DNA of 64,000 bases from Archilochus colubris (GCA_023079485.1 CM041083.1:144722052-144786051), one strand, 5' to 3'; positions 24,391 through 35,251 are shown, counted from the stretch's first letter. Numbers and translations are program-made. Notes: a model not told the origin generated them from the letters alone.

Positions 24391-24840
24391 CTAGGCCGGT
24401 GAAGGGACTCCAGCACAAGTCCTATGAGGTGAGGCTGAGGGAGCTGGGGCTGTTCAGCCTGGAGAAGAGGAGGCTCAGGGGAGACCTCATCACTCTCTAC
24501 AACTACCTGAAAAGAGGTTGTAGCCAGGTGGGGGTTGGTCTCTTTTCCCAGGGAACTCTCAGCAAGACAAGAGGGCATGGTTTCAAGATGTGCCAGGGGA
24601 GGTTTAGGTTGGACATTAGAAAGAATTTATTTACTGAGAGGGTGATGAAACACTGGGATGGGCTGCTCAGGGAAGTAGTGGATTCTCTGTCCCTGGAGAT
24701 ATTTAAAAAGAGACTGGATGTGGCACTCAGTGCCATGGTCTGGTAACCGCGGAGGTAGTGGATCAAGGGTTTGACTTGATGATCTCAGAGGTCCCTTCCA
24801 ACCCAGACGATTCTATGATTCTATGATTCTATGATTCTAA
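24391..24840 (+). mobile_element. Younger CR1 nested inside the older CR1
   Basis: A 5'-truncated CR1 covers the last part of ORF2 and the 3' end. A frame stays open to 24746 and carries typical words ([57 protein letters not shown]). The 3' end is intact: GATGATCTCAGAGGTCCCTT followed by about three copies of the octamer ATTCTATG at 24810-24838. CTAA occurs at both junctions (24387-24390 and 24837-24840). Removing the insert rejoins the host minus-strand frame ([14 protein letters not shown]), which fixes the insertion site. It is opposite in orientation to its host and is the best-preserved CR1 in the window. Confidence 0.95.
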
Positions 24841-25460
24841 GCTTCACGTTATCCCCAGCCCATCCTTGTCGATGAAAACAAGGTCGAGCATAGCACCTCT
24901 TTTTGTTGGTTCATCTACCACTAAGAGAAAGACATTGTCATTGATGCATTCCAGAGATTTCCTGGATTTCCAATGCCTTGCTCTGTTGTAGATAGATGTT
25001 GTGCAGGACAACGTCGAATGTTTTGCCTCCAGTAGATGTCATGATGGTTGAAATCCCCATGCAGACCAGTGCTTGTGAATGCAAAGCTGCTCCTATTTGC
25101 CTGTAGAGGACCTCATCCACTTGGTCTTCCTGGTCAGGTAGCCTGTAGCAGCCTTCCACTATGATATCAAGTGTCCCTACCTTCCCTTTACCCCTGACCC
25201 ATAAGCTCTCCATCAGCTTCTCATCCATCCCCAGGAAAAGCTCCATGGACTCCAGCTGCTCATTGATGCAGAGGGCACACCCTCTCCTCTTCTCCCATGC
25301 CTGTCCTTCCTAAAGAGCTTCTATGCACCTATTCCCATGCTCCATTTGTAAGAAATGATGTTGACAACATTGTAGCCCTACAGGCATGCATACATGTCTA
25401 ATTTTCTTGTTTGTTCCCCATGCTATGTGCATTTGTCTAGAGTCATTTAAGTTGTGGATA
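24837..25460 (-). mobile_element. CR1 LINE (older host copy), endonuclease part
   Basis: This is the upstream part of the same minus-strand CR1. The translation shows AP-endonuclease-like words: MELFLGMDEKLMESLWVRGK and then DIIVEGCYRLPDQEDQVDEV around 25246-25120. Further upstream, in another frame, the 'MGNKQE' type segment appears near 25420. The usual catalytic GDFNH region reads GIST and is followed by a foreign 33-bp patch (24995-25027) copied from the RT part. The upstream edge at about 25450-25510 fades gradually, so the element start is approximate. It is 5'-truncated, with no promoter or ORF1 seen. Confidence 0.9.
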
Positions 25461-25654
25461 TATGCATAGATGTAGTGATATTTAGTACAGGTGGCCCCTA
25501 AGTAGTAGACATAGATTCAAATTCAGAGTTAAAGAATACACATCCAGTATTAGAACATAAAAAAATATTTTCCTTTACAGTGGCAATCTAGGCACAAACA
25601 TGTAAAAGTAAAGATGACAGTAGAAAAAAACAAAGGTAAGATGAAAAAGGCACT

Positions 25655-25820
25655 GTAATAGGCTGCCCAGGGAGGTTGTGGAGTCCCTTTCTCTGGAGGT
25701 ATTAAAAAACTGCCTGGATGCAATGCTGTGTAATGTGCTCTTGGTGATCCTGCTTTAGTGGGGGAGTTGGACTAGATGATCTCCATAGGTCCTTCCAACT
25801 CTGATAATTCTGATATTGTG
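25655..25820 (+). mobile_element. CR1 3'-end fragment
   Basis: Contains GGCTGCCCAGGGAGGTTGTG, GAGTCCCTTTCTCTGGAGGT and TTGGACTAGATGATCTCCAT, the typical end of CR1 ORF2 and its 3' UTR. It ends near ATAATTCTGATATTGTG. Only about 165 bp remain. It lies 200 bp from the older minus-strand CR1 in opposite orientation, so it is a separate insertion. Confidence 0.9.
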
Positions 25821-28800
25821 TGAAAAGGAGAAAAAAACTGAAGAATTCTTCAATGTCTGATGTGACAGCAATCTACTTATAGTGACTCTATCTTTCAATT
25901 AATATTTGAACACAAAAAAGTGTAATCTTTTGTCTCATTCATAGAACTTTTCATCATTTTTAATAAGAAGAATATAGAAACAACAAGTTTACCTATGTAA
26001 ACTTGAATAGCTGAAGACACTGATATTGTTCTTCCTTTAATGATATCTGCCCACCTCTGGAAAAACAAATGACACATATGTGAGGACTATGCTTTCAGTG
26101 GACTTTCCTCCCTGGTGATAACATCTATAAAGTGTTTCAAGTACATCAATAAAAATGCTATTAAATATCTACTATTTAAAAAAAAACCAAAAACAACAGC
26201 TTTGGAATATGGGCTAAATCTCTTGTTTTTTATAGAATCTGCTTAAATCAAAAGAAGTTTAGCATGGACAGAGACAGGAATGCATTTCAAGTTGCAATGT
26301 TTGAGGTACTTGTCCTTTGCAGAGCTTCAAAAAAGTAACTGGGCCATTTCATGTTGCAATTGAAAAGACCAAAATAGTGAAGATGGAGCAGGGAATGCAA
26401 AGTTAGTTACAACTCCTGCAAATGCATGCATGGTACCTAAACAAAGCAAGAAAACAGGTCACTTCCTGTGGAAAAGGAAGTCAAATAGACATGATGGAGA
26501 ACAGAGGTATTACAGTGCAGTAATTAGACAAGAATAATGTAGGAAAAAAAAAACAGGAGATAACAATATTTGTTCAAGATTTTAAAAGTAGGGGAAAAGG
26601 TTTATTTCAAGCAAGTGTCACAAAAAATAAATTGTTCCTGAGCCTCAGTCTGAAATGTGATGCAGTGCAGCATCTGAACACGGGGACAGATATCTCATTA
26701 TAGACAGGTCTTTCTAAAAGTGAACAAGATGAGAGCATCAAACTACTCGTAAAAAGAATTGCTACATTTAAACTGGATGAAGCAAATGCAAAAGAGACAT
26801 TTATTATATTTATATATTTGAGCATATAACTTTTCATTTTATTAAGTAAAAAGTCCATCTATCTGTCTTTCCCAAAAGGTGCTGATTTGAACCTAGGGAA
26901 TGCACATCTCTCTGTATGGTAAATTTCAGGCTTTTATTTGGAAATGTCTAAACAAGATGTCTTTATGGACGCTGTACAGATTTACTTTGATTTTGTTTGC
27001 TTTTTTATATAGGCATATATATTTCTCAATAATGTCATGTTTGTAGCAGGAGAAAAAGATATTACTGTAAACAAGCATTTTTCACAAACATTATGCCCAG
27101 TAACATAAAAGACCTTCAAGGTACTACACAAAACTTCTAAACCTTCTATCCTCTGTCCTCTTGGTATGCTATTTGGCTTGCCAAATATCCAGTGAAACTG
27201 TAATAGAAGGACTTGGTGAGTGGATTTTAAATTAACTGACAATTTGAACTTTGAATAATCACTGCTTTGTGGCTGTTTGGGGAACATGACTGCTGGATTT
27301 AAAGATGGATGAAGACAAAAACTATTCTCCTCTGACACACCATTCTTCTAAAGAAATTGAATTGTGTTTGTTTTTTGTGAGGGTTTTTTTGTGGTTTTTT
27401 TTTTCTTTCCTCAGCAGAGACATGATACTTAATCCACCGAGATGTAAAAACTCTATAAAAGAGACTCTTTACAGGAGCACTTAGGTCACCAGGTTAAAGA
27501 AAGTGAATGGTATTCCTAATGGAAGATAAACGGCTGTCCTGTGGGGCTTTATCTGTCATACTAATCTCAAAAAGCATCTTGTATAAAAGCAGAGTTAAAA
27601 AGACTGTTAAAGCAAGCTTTGCCACTGCAGTAAACTAATACCTGTGGCTTACCGCCTCTGCCCTACACATGTGAAATGTTTAAAATGTTTGGCAGGAAGC
27701 TTTTTCCCACATTTGGCCAGGCGTACTCAGTGAACCCAATGTGAGATAATCCAAAACAATTCAGGTTCAACAAAGGTTGGGAAAATATTATAGCAGACAC
27801 AAAGCTTTGATGGAAAGCTTCTTTGATCTCGAGATTATAAAATACACAATTTCTAATCTGACAAATTTTTAGCTGCAAAGCAGAATATCTAAACATTCCT
27901 CTTTTGTCATAACACTTTAATCCCTTAAGAATGTGATTTAAACCATTGGAGGGCAAAGGTTACCACAAGATTTGTATGAAATAGGAAACCTGCCTCAGAC
28001 ACCTAGATAGAAAAATGTGAAGGCCATTAAATTATATAACAAAATACTATCTGCAGATTGGCACTACCAGGTCACTCTCAGTTCAAGCTGTGTCAGATAT
28101 ATGTCCTTCCAAACACACGTGTTCACTGAATGAATACTGAAGTAGTTATGATTACTTTAAACTTCTGATTTGTGTTTAAAATTAGCCACTTTGTCATGCA
28201 TGAAAAATACTGTCAATGCAATAAGAGTTTAGGAACCAAGAGTTGGGGAAGTTGGAGGTTTTGTTCTGGGGTTGCTTTTGTTGAGGGACGCCACTGAGGG
28301 GTTTTTTGTATGTATTAATTTCACAAAAGGTGTTGCTTCTTTCTACTAATTTTGCTTAGACTAGGACAACTTCACTACTAATGTAAAAATACTAATTTTA
28401 AAACTTAAACCATCCTTACAAAGCATTGACTGTTAGACACAGTAATTCCTTTGAGGAAATATCATCAGCAAAGCACATGCAAAGCTATTTTATCTGTTAT
28501 GCACACAACAGGATTCAATTCTGCAAATCACATTTAGAAACATGAGTTGGATTTTCTAAAACGTAATTTTTGGTGCTGATAAACTACAAATCACTTAATT
28601 TGAGTATCAAATCTAATATAGCTTTAAAAAATCAGCTGGATGAGATCTCAACTTTTCGATTTAAATAAAAGGAAAAAAAAAAACAAAGAAAAATCCTCCT
28701 CTTTTTTTCCTCCCTAAAGTTGAAAAGAAAGTGCATCCTTTTTACTTGAAAAGCCAACAAGTAGAAATTTAATTCCAAAGTGACTTGAATTCCATGGATC

Positions 28801-29049
28801 TGCACATTAGAGTTTGTCGCTAATGTTTGTAGTTAAATATCTTTATCCAAACTCTATTCAGTTTTCAGCCTTGTAAACAAATTGTCTTCTACCCTATAAT
28901 CATGCCTGATAAAAAGAAAAGTCTGGGTGCAGAAGACAGGGTTTGAAATAATGACTAGAATAAGGTTTTTACAGCCATTATACAAACGAATATAAATAGC
29001 GATGATTAGCACACAGAATGTCAATTTAGAAAGCACAACCCAGTACAAT
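25821..29049. other. AT-rich non-coding stretch
   Basis: No gene, RNA or recognised repeat. There are ORFs of 97-118 codons on minus (27338-26982 and 27956-27663), but they show no domain, and I treat them as chance. Confidence 0.6.
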
Positions 29050-29181
29050 GTTGTTCTTCAAAATGAGGAAAACATGGATATTTGTGGTGAATCTTTGTGG
29101 CAAGGTGTTTGGTTTGTTGTTCTACAAAATGAGGAAAACATGGATACTTGTGGTGAATCTTTGTGGCAAGGTGTTTGGTTT
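29050..29181 (+). repeat. Tandem duplication, 2 x 66 bp
   Basis: Two adjacent 66-bp copies (29050-29115 and 29116-29181) differ at only two positions (T/A at unit position 9 and T/C at 32). Because 66 is a multiple of three, two different plus frames stay open through both copies and give 22-residue repeats (for example NEENMDICGESLWQGVW, then NEENMDTCGESLWQGVW). A T-rich run follows at once. The high identity indicates a recent duplication. There is no evidence that it is translated. Confidence 0.95.
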
Positions 29182-30338
29182 TGTTTGTTTGTTTTTTTTT
29201 TTTAATATGAGGTTTGACTTATGCTGTGCTCCTATTTGAAAGGACAGAAAACTTCCTGTTCAGTGAGAAAAAAAATTATCCCTAAGGCTGAACTTCCATA
29301 ATCTCAAATTTAGATGACATCTTATAAAAAACTGTAGAAATATCAGTTACTGACAGTGAGTTACTTCAAATGTTTCTTGCCACTACATAAATCATTAAAG
29401 TCTTTGTTTGTTTCTTGTCAAAAAGTGCAATTACACTACTTGATTGATAAATCTCCACCAAAAAAAAAAAATTTGGACTATTCCTATGTTAAATGCAATG
29501 AAAACCAAATAGGTGGAAAAGTTCTTAAGGAGAGTATTTTAGGAACACAGACACATACCTCAATTGCAGAAAACCTCTTTCCTTTTGGAAGCAAGTGTGC
29601 ATTTGATTAGAAACAGAATTTAAAAAAATAGCTGCACTCTTACTAACCCTTCTGGAATCAGAGCTGATCTTCCCCACATGCCCTCCAACCACAAAATGAG
29701 GCCTCTGGCCCTGTGTAGGGATGCCGAACGATGGATCCTAATCCACAAAGGATGAACTAAGGACTAGGTGTCCCTTGAGTTCCCTAAAATTTACTTGACT
29801 CTTTACCTGCTTGGGCAAAGATTACACCCAGGGATTATCAGGTCTTTTCCAAATTATTTCCCTAGGGTTATTTCTGTTTCTTGGCAGTGTGCAGTTCAGA
29901 CAATTTAACTACATAGACTTCGAGATAAATCTAGGATAGTGTTATAACAGACATAATTCACATCTGAGGGCAGCACATTGACCATTAAATCCTCCCTTAC
30001 CATTCTCTATATCTCTGAAATGTTATCCATATTTCAAGATTACATGGTGTTCCTGGGCAGAACAATTTCAGATGTACATTTGTGCGCTGATATAGCACAC
30101 TAAAAAATTCCATAACATTAAAAAATGCTTTCAGTGCATTTCCTTCACTAAACCTCATCTATAGTTGATAAGAATTGACAGAATGAATGCTTTCTTTTAA
30201 AAATCAGAATGAATTTTTACACAATATAACCATTATGCTTACAGCTTCATTTCAGCCACAAAAATTACTTGCAGAGGTTTCATAGTGTATTCACATAGTA
30301 TTTACATAGTGTTTTCATTAAATGTGCTATTCTTCATA

Positions 30339-30560
30339 TCCATTGGAATCAAAGAACAGACACTGGGGAAAACCTGTGAGAAGGAAAGAGGGAACTGAGA
30401 GAAGACTTATGCTGAAACGAGCTGCATACACCCATGTGACTGACCCAGAAACAATTCAGCTGTTGCCAGTACAGCTGTCTTTGAAGTCAGCCAAACAACC
30501 ATGCTCTCCTGCCAAAAAAAAAAAAAAAAAAAAAAAAAAAAGAAAAACAAAAAGAAAAAC
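30339..30560 (+). mobile_element. Possible poly(A)-tailed retrocopy with 7-bp target duplication
   Basis: A run of about 28 A (from 30513), continued by AAAAAC/AAAAAG words to 30559, looks like an old poly(A) tail. CTTCATA occurs immediately before the segment (30332-30338) and immediately after the tail (30561-30567), as a target-site duplication would. The 175-bp body does not resemble any transcript I know. Bird LINEs (CR1) rarely make such copies, so a true retrocopy would be notable. A chance 7-bp match beside a simple A-rich repeat is the alternative. Confidence 0.3.
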
Positions 30561-31106
30561 CTTCATAGTTTGGCATCAGGGTTTAGCAATTACTTTGTCA
30601 CAGTTTCAGAGCAGTTATTTTAATTTTTAAAGTGGTTCTTCTTTAATTTTCAGTTCTTGTCTTACACAGTGCCTTGAATAGTCATTGCTTCCATGACAGA
30701 AACCTCTTCTTCAAACTTGCCCTTACCATCTGGAGTTTCTATTGTCTTTCTACTGAAATGGATACATTTCCTTGTCTACCTTTTGTCTTGCTCTCAGGAT
30801 AGAACACTAAAATAAAACCAACTCCTTTATTTGTTAAATCCTGTCTATCTGCAGTCTTGGTCTTTTGCTTGAGTCTTTTCCCTAAGCATCTCATTCTTTT
30901 GTTTGTGTTTTCTTCATACTGTCAGATCAGTTTTGACAGAATTCCCCCTAAACATTTCAGTACAAGGATATAAAATCTTCCTTCTTGCAGATCATAAATT
31001 TTTACACTAAAATGCATGGTATTATTCCCTTCATTTGAGAACAAATCATATTCCTAAAGCACAAAATAATCTTTAAGGAACACCTCCCTCCATCCCAAAT
31101 CTTTTC

Positions 31107-31172
31107 TGTCTCTTGATCTGCTGTAAATCCACTTGATCTTGTCTCTTGATCTGCTATAAATCATCACTAGGA
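31107..31172 (+). repeat. Tandem duplication, period 33 bp
   Basis: TGTCTCTTGATCTGCTGTAA at 31107 recurs at 31140 with one change (CTATAA). Two copies only. Confidence 0.8.
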
Positions 31173-31549
31173 TTTATCCTTACTTTTACTTCTTTACTCT
31201 TGAAAGTTTTCTTTTTGTCTTAGTTTCCTTCTGCTTTTCCTATTCCTATATTTATAATTTTCTCAGTTTGTTATTTCATTTGGGTGTTGAATTTTGAACC
31301 TAGACTAGTTCATGCCAGCTAGTGAAAACAAAATGCATCATTCCCTTTCTGACCCTTGCACCTACCTGTGCAAGACTGAAAATAGCCTTTTTGAAGCTGC
31401 TTCTTTTCTGCTTTATTATAGCTCACTTTGTTCACTCACCCTCATCCACTCCACTAACTAGTTTTATATCCCTGCTGTAGTGTTAATCTCAGAAATTTTA
31501 GACATTCATTTAAGCACCATTCGGGGATTTACTTGAAAGAGTACCATGG

Positions 31550-31998
31550 AGGCTCCCGAGGATGATTTAAGGACTGGAATACATTCCTTATGAAGAAAAG
31601 CTGAGAGACTTAGGGTTTTTTAGTCCAGAGAGGAGAAGACTGAGAGTGGATCTAATGAATGTATATAAATATACAAGAGATGGGCATCAAGAAGGAAGGG
31701 ACAACCTCTTCTCATTTGTGTCCTATGATAGGACGAGGGGCAATGAATTCAAGACAAAGCACAGAAAGCTCCGTCTCAATATGAGGAAGAATTTCTTTAC
31801 TGTAGGAGTTACCAGGCCCTGGAACAGGCTCACCAGAGAGGTTGTGGAGTCTCTCTTGAGACCTTCAGGACCCATCTGGATGCATTTCTGATTGACCTGC
31901 CCTAGTTTTGGTCCTGTTCTGGCAGGGGGATTGGACCCAATGATCTTCAGAGGTCCCTTCCAGCCCCTGATGAATGATGAGAATTCTGTCATTCCTTG
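31550..31998 (+). mobile_element. CR1 LINE, 5'-truncated
   Basis: Starts near GGAATACATTCCTTATGAAG. It follows the C-terminal CR1 order (AGAGACTTAGGGTTTTTTAG, GATAGGACGAGGGGCAATGA, AATATGAGGAAGAATTTCTT, AACAGGCTCACCAGAGAGGT) and ends in GGATTGGACCCAATGATCTT and AGAGGTCCCTTCCAGCCCCT. Within it a frame of 81 codons is open (for example LRLNMRKNFFTVGVTRPWNR), then it breaks. The octamer tail is degraded. Confidence 0.93.
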
Positions 31999-32219
31999 TA
32001 ATACCCCTCTTATAACAGCCTGAAATATCTTGCACAGGACTTATAGAAGTGACACAGCATTTCTGAAAGACCTGTACCAGAGGAAATTCCTTTGAGTATC
32101 TAAATTGACACCACACATTACATTGAAACACCTGAAATATGTGCCAAGTATTTTGTCTAGGCTACCTCTGTACTCCAGAATAAGGGTTTAAAATAATATG
32201 GGTGTATTGCCCTCCAAAG
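31999..32219. other. Short spacer between CR1 and LTR-like block
   Basis: Nothing recognised. Confidence 0.6.
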
Positions 32220-32630
32220 CTGCATATTTCTGTCCATTAACTAGAGAGGAACCCACCCATCATGCCCCCAGAGAGATCAAGTTAGTGCGAAGTGCCCTGT
32301 CCCAAGTGTAGAGAAACATTGTCAAACAGGTGCCTCGAATTGCCAGTGAGTGGGTGAGTCCACCTGTGCCTGATTAGGACAGGCCCCTATTGGGCATGAG
32401 CAAGACCAGGGGGCCAATAAAGGTGAACACACACCCACAGGCAATCTCAGCTCACTTGGTGCGAGGCATGGAGAGGCCAGCAGCTCGTCGAGCCTCTGGA
32501 GCAAGAAAGGCTCTTCCCTACACTTCTACCCCGGAAGTGCTGTGTGGTGGCTGGAGTCCTGGAAGAGACCAGCAGCTCGTCGAGCATCAGGAGCAAGAAT
32601 GGCTCCTCCCGCAACACTCAAGTGACACAT
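32220..32630 (+). mobile_element. GC-rich LTR-like block (possible solo LTR)
   Basis: The block is clearly richer in GC and CpG than its flanks. It contains CACCTGTGCCTGATTAGGAC, then CCAATAAAG at about 32414 (a possible poly(A) signal), then a CpG-containing part. This order resembles the U3-R-U5 layout of avian endogenous retrovirus LTRs. An internal pair of about 50-bp repeats, each starting CCAGCAGCTCGTCGAGC, begins at 32477 and 32569 (92-bp spacing). CAAGTG occurs at 32303-32308 and 32619-32624 and could be a target duplication, but TG...CA termini are not clean. No viral gene is present. It may instead be another GC-rich element. Confidence 0.35.
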
Positions 32631-33838
32631 CCTTCTAATCATGGGAACAGTGGGTATTACTTTCTTCTCTGTGTATCCTGAATGCTTGCAGCTGTCCCTA
32701 GTTATTGTTATATTCCTTTAAATTCAAATTTAAAATTTAAACTTACACTTTCTGTCCAGCTCATGGCTAACTCTTAATAGTATGGCAACTCTCAAAGGAA
32801 TGAGACGTGGCTTCAGGAGAAATCATCCTCCAGGATTTCCTCGTTTTGAGTCTGAAATAGAAATGAACTCTAATACTTGCAATATTGCAGACTGCACTAA
32901 GATTAGATTCTTTGAGATAGCTTAAATGAAGCAAAACAAACTCAAATTCCCCTGTTCACTCTGGGTAGGCTGACAGGAAGCTCTAAGGAAACAGCATTGA
33001 ATTATTGCTTTTTTTTTAAGATAAAATGTTAAATGAAGTCAACAATATTAGCCAGAGGTCAAGAAAGCCTCAATTTCAATTTGATGAGGTTGACATTCAA
33101 TCATCTGAAAGACCAGTATTGCAGACCTTTGACTTCTCTCTTGAAAGAAGAGTTAGTGGTGTAAAAGGCTGAGCAACCTCCCTTGCCATTGACTGCAAAT
33201 GGAAATAGAAGTGATGACACCTCAAGTACTGAGCACCTTTCAGAACAAGGACTTGAGAGGCGAAAAAATGAAACTGAAGCTATAAGAGCAGCAGCCTGGA
33301 GATATAGTTTAGGAAAAGGGTCCATCCAGGCAATAGAACTCTAGTTAACAGATAATTTTCACTGGATAGACTTTCAGGAATCCTTGAATACAGTATTTTT
33401 TATGAAATTATTTAATTATAAAATTAGATTATTGAGCAAATTTAATCATTTAAGTGGATAATAAGATTCCTGGAATATGGAAGTGATGTTTTTTTTATTA
33501 TTATTTCATCTGCTGTAAGGACTTAGAACTCTCTCAGGATGATTTGAGCAGGATGTACAGCCTAGCAGAGCAAAGTTCATTTTGGCAATGTTAGCAAGTG
33601 TCTGGCTCTTTGCTGGAATACTGAAAATATTAAGAGAGTTTATAACAATGATTATTGGGCAGCTGAGGAGGGGAGAGAATTCTAGACTACTTAACTAGAG
33701 TTTTTATATTCTCTATCATCCCTTAATTTTAACATACATATAAATACTTCTTTGACTAGAATGCGCATGCAGATTAGGCCCAGAGCAAACGCTTTTTTTG
33801 ACATAAATGGCCTTCACACTTGTTTTCCTTTTTTGCAG
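32631..33838. other. AT-rich non-coding stretch
   Basis: No gene or repeat recognised. The pyrimidine tract at its right end is the acceptor of the next entry. Confidence 0.6.
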
Positions 33839-34125
33839 ATGATGGCATCAGAGAAACTTGCCAGAGAAACGTTTACAGTAATACTGAATCTACATCTGAG
33901 ACAAAGTGCCCCTCATGGAAAAAAAAACAACCTAAGGCTGAGGATGTTGGTCTCAGAGCTACGCATGAGGAACATAAACAGAAGAAAGCAGTTGAGTAGC
34001 AGAAGCTTCATCTACAAAGAGAAAGCAATTTTGGGGGAAGTTAGAACAAAATTGTCACAAAACAAATTACACAAAAACATTTTTTCAAATCTAGTGTCAG
34101 AAAATAAACACTAATTTAACTAAGG
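33839..34125 (+). other. Candidate terminal exon with poly(A) signal (unproven)
   Basis: A strong acceptor (long pyrimidine tract ending tttttttgcag-like at 33838) is followed by a frame open for 53 codons. It begins DGIRETCQRNVYSNTES and ends HKQKKAVE, with TAG at 33997-33999. AATAAA is at 34103-34108, with a GT-rich stretch (TGTTGTTT) about 25-35 bases later. This is the arrangement of a real last exon with a short 3' UTR. The peptide is hydrophilic and Lys/Glu-rich with no family I recognise. A second frame, starting ATGATGGCATCA at the exon edge, also runs open to 34114, so the frame choice is uncertain. No upstream exon was identified. Confidence 0.25.
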
Positions 34126-35034
34126 CCAAGTAAGTGTTGTTTATTAAGAGAAAGAGAAAAATGTAACCATAATGCAGGAAAATATGCAGAATGGGAATGA
34201 AAGTTACATGAAAATTAAGATAGACAGACAAATAACATGGACAGAAAAAAAAAAAGATGCAAGGAAAGCATACAGAAAAGATCTAGAGATTATATGCATG
34301 GTTGTTTGGTAAAGATACAACTCTCCTACTCAGGCTGACTGTGCCAAGAAACTTAAGAGAAGTTCATTCTCTTGAGAATCTCAGTTTCTGAAGGTTTAGT
34401 CTTACTCTGCTAAAAGTATTAATAGAATATGGCTATTATTGACTTCTGACAATATTTTCAGTATTTAACTTTGGCTAAAACACTATTCTGTCTAAAAACC
34501 ATGGGGGGAAAATAATGAATTCTGCTTTAAGTGTTCACTCTAAGGCACTGTAACATTTTGTCTCAAAGCACAAAACATTGGCCATTTGACTTGAGCAGAG
34601 TGAAGCATGTGACAACTGGAGAAGCTGACTATTAGGAGAACAAAATTAACTTATTTTTAAACATTTGAATTAAAATATCAGTTAGCCATAGCTACTCCTT
34701 TCCTCAGCTGCACCCAGTAAATTTACTTCCAACTATACTGCTGTTTCCAGAGGATTTTCTTCTGCTTCTTGTAGCTCCTCATGTAAGAGATTTTGTTAGT
34801 TGGCAGGAAACCTAAGGCAGACATCATAGTTCTGTATGTAGGTTCAATTCCAGGAATTCAGTCTTTGGCTCTTTATTTTTTTGTGCTACTGATTCCGAGA
34901 CTTTAAATTGCTTTTTAAAAGTAATTTAAAGAACGAATAATATTTTATTTCAGTTTGATTTGCACTTGCTTGGTTTACTCGGGATACAGATACCAAACAT
35001 GACTCACCCTGGGATGATTATGTTTTGGTTTCAG

Positions 35035-35251
35035 CCAGGTGCAGCTAGGACTTGGCAACCATCATCCTGGAGCTGGTGTCTATGCTAATTCTGCACTTGG
35101 TGACCTTCACGATGTGTTTGGAATGATGCTGTTGGCACAAATACAAATTTTGTCATACAACCATCTGTTTCTTGTGGAGATGGATTTTCAACAGGTATCT
35201 GGGATGTTTCGTCTGCAGCTTGAAGTTTTCAGCACATCTCCTGTATTTACG
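35035..35251 (+). other. Candidate internal exon, 217 nt (unproven)
   Basis: The acceptor TTTTGGTTTCAG ends at 35034, and the donor ACG|GTGAGAAAA is at 35249-35260. One frame is open across the whole 217 nt (QVQLGLGNHHPGAGVYANS at the start, EVFSTSPVFT at the end), with more balanced base composition than the flanks. It resembles no family known to me. The length is not a multiple of three, so it would set phase for a next exon. It lies 1.0 kb downstream of the candidate terminal exon at 33839, so they would not be consecutive exons of one transcript in this order. Confidence 0.22.

Larger units (their letters stand above)
29182..31549. other. Non-coding stretch with a possible retrocopy
   Basis: No gene recognised. 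It contains a 28-A run inside a possible retrocopy (30339-30560) and a 33-bp-period tandem duplication (31107-31172), both listed separately. Confidence 0.55.

Noticed and set aside
24363..24746. 127-codon ORF as a cellular gene
   Set aside because: All but the first few residues are CR1 ORF2 C-terminus. The first codons come from the older CR1 read antisense.
27360..27415. T/G-rich run as an element tail
   Set aside because: It is simple TTTTTTGTGG-type sequence with no element next to it.
35036..35050. QVQL start of the 35035 frame as an immunoglobulin V segment
   Set aside because: None of the later V-domain landmarks (the two Cys, Trp, YYC) follows.
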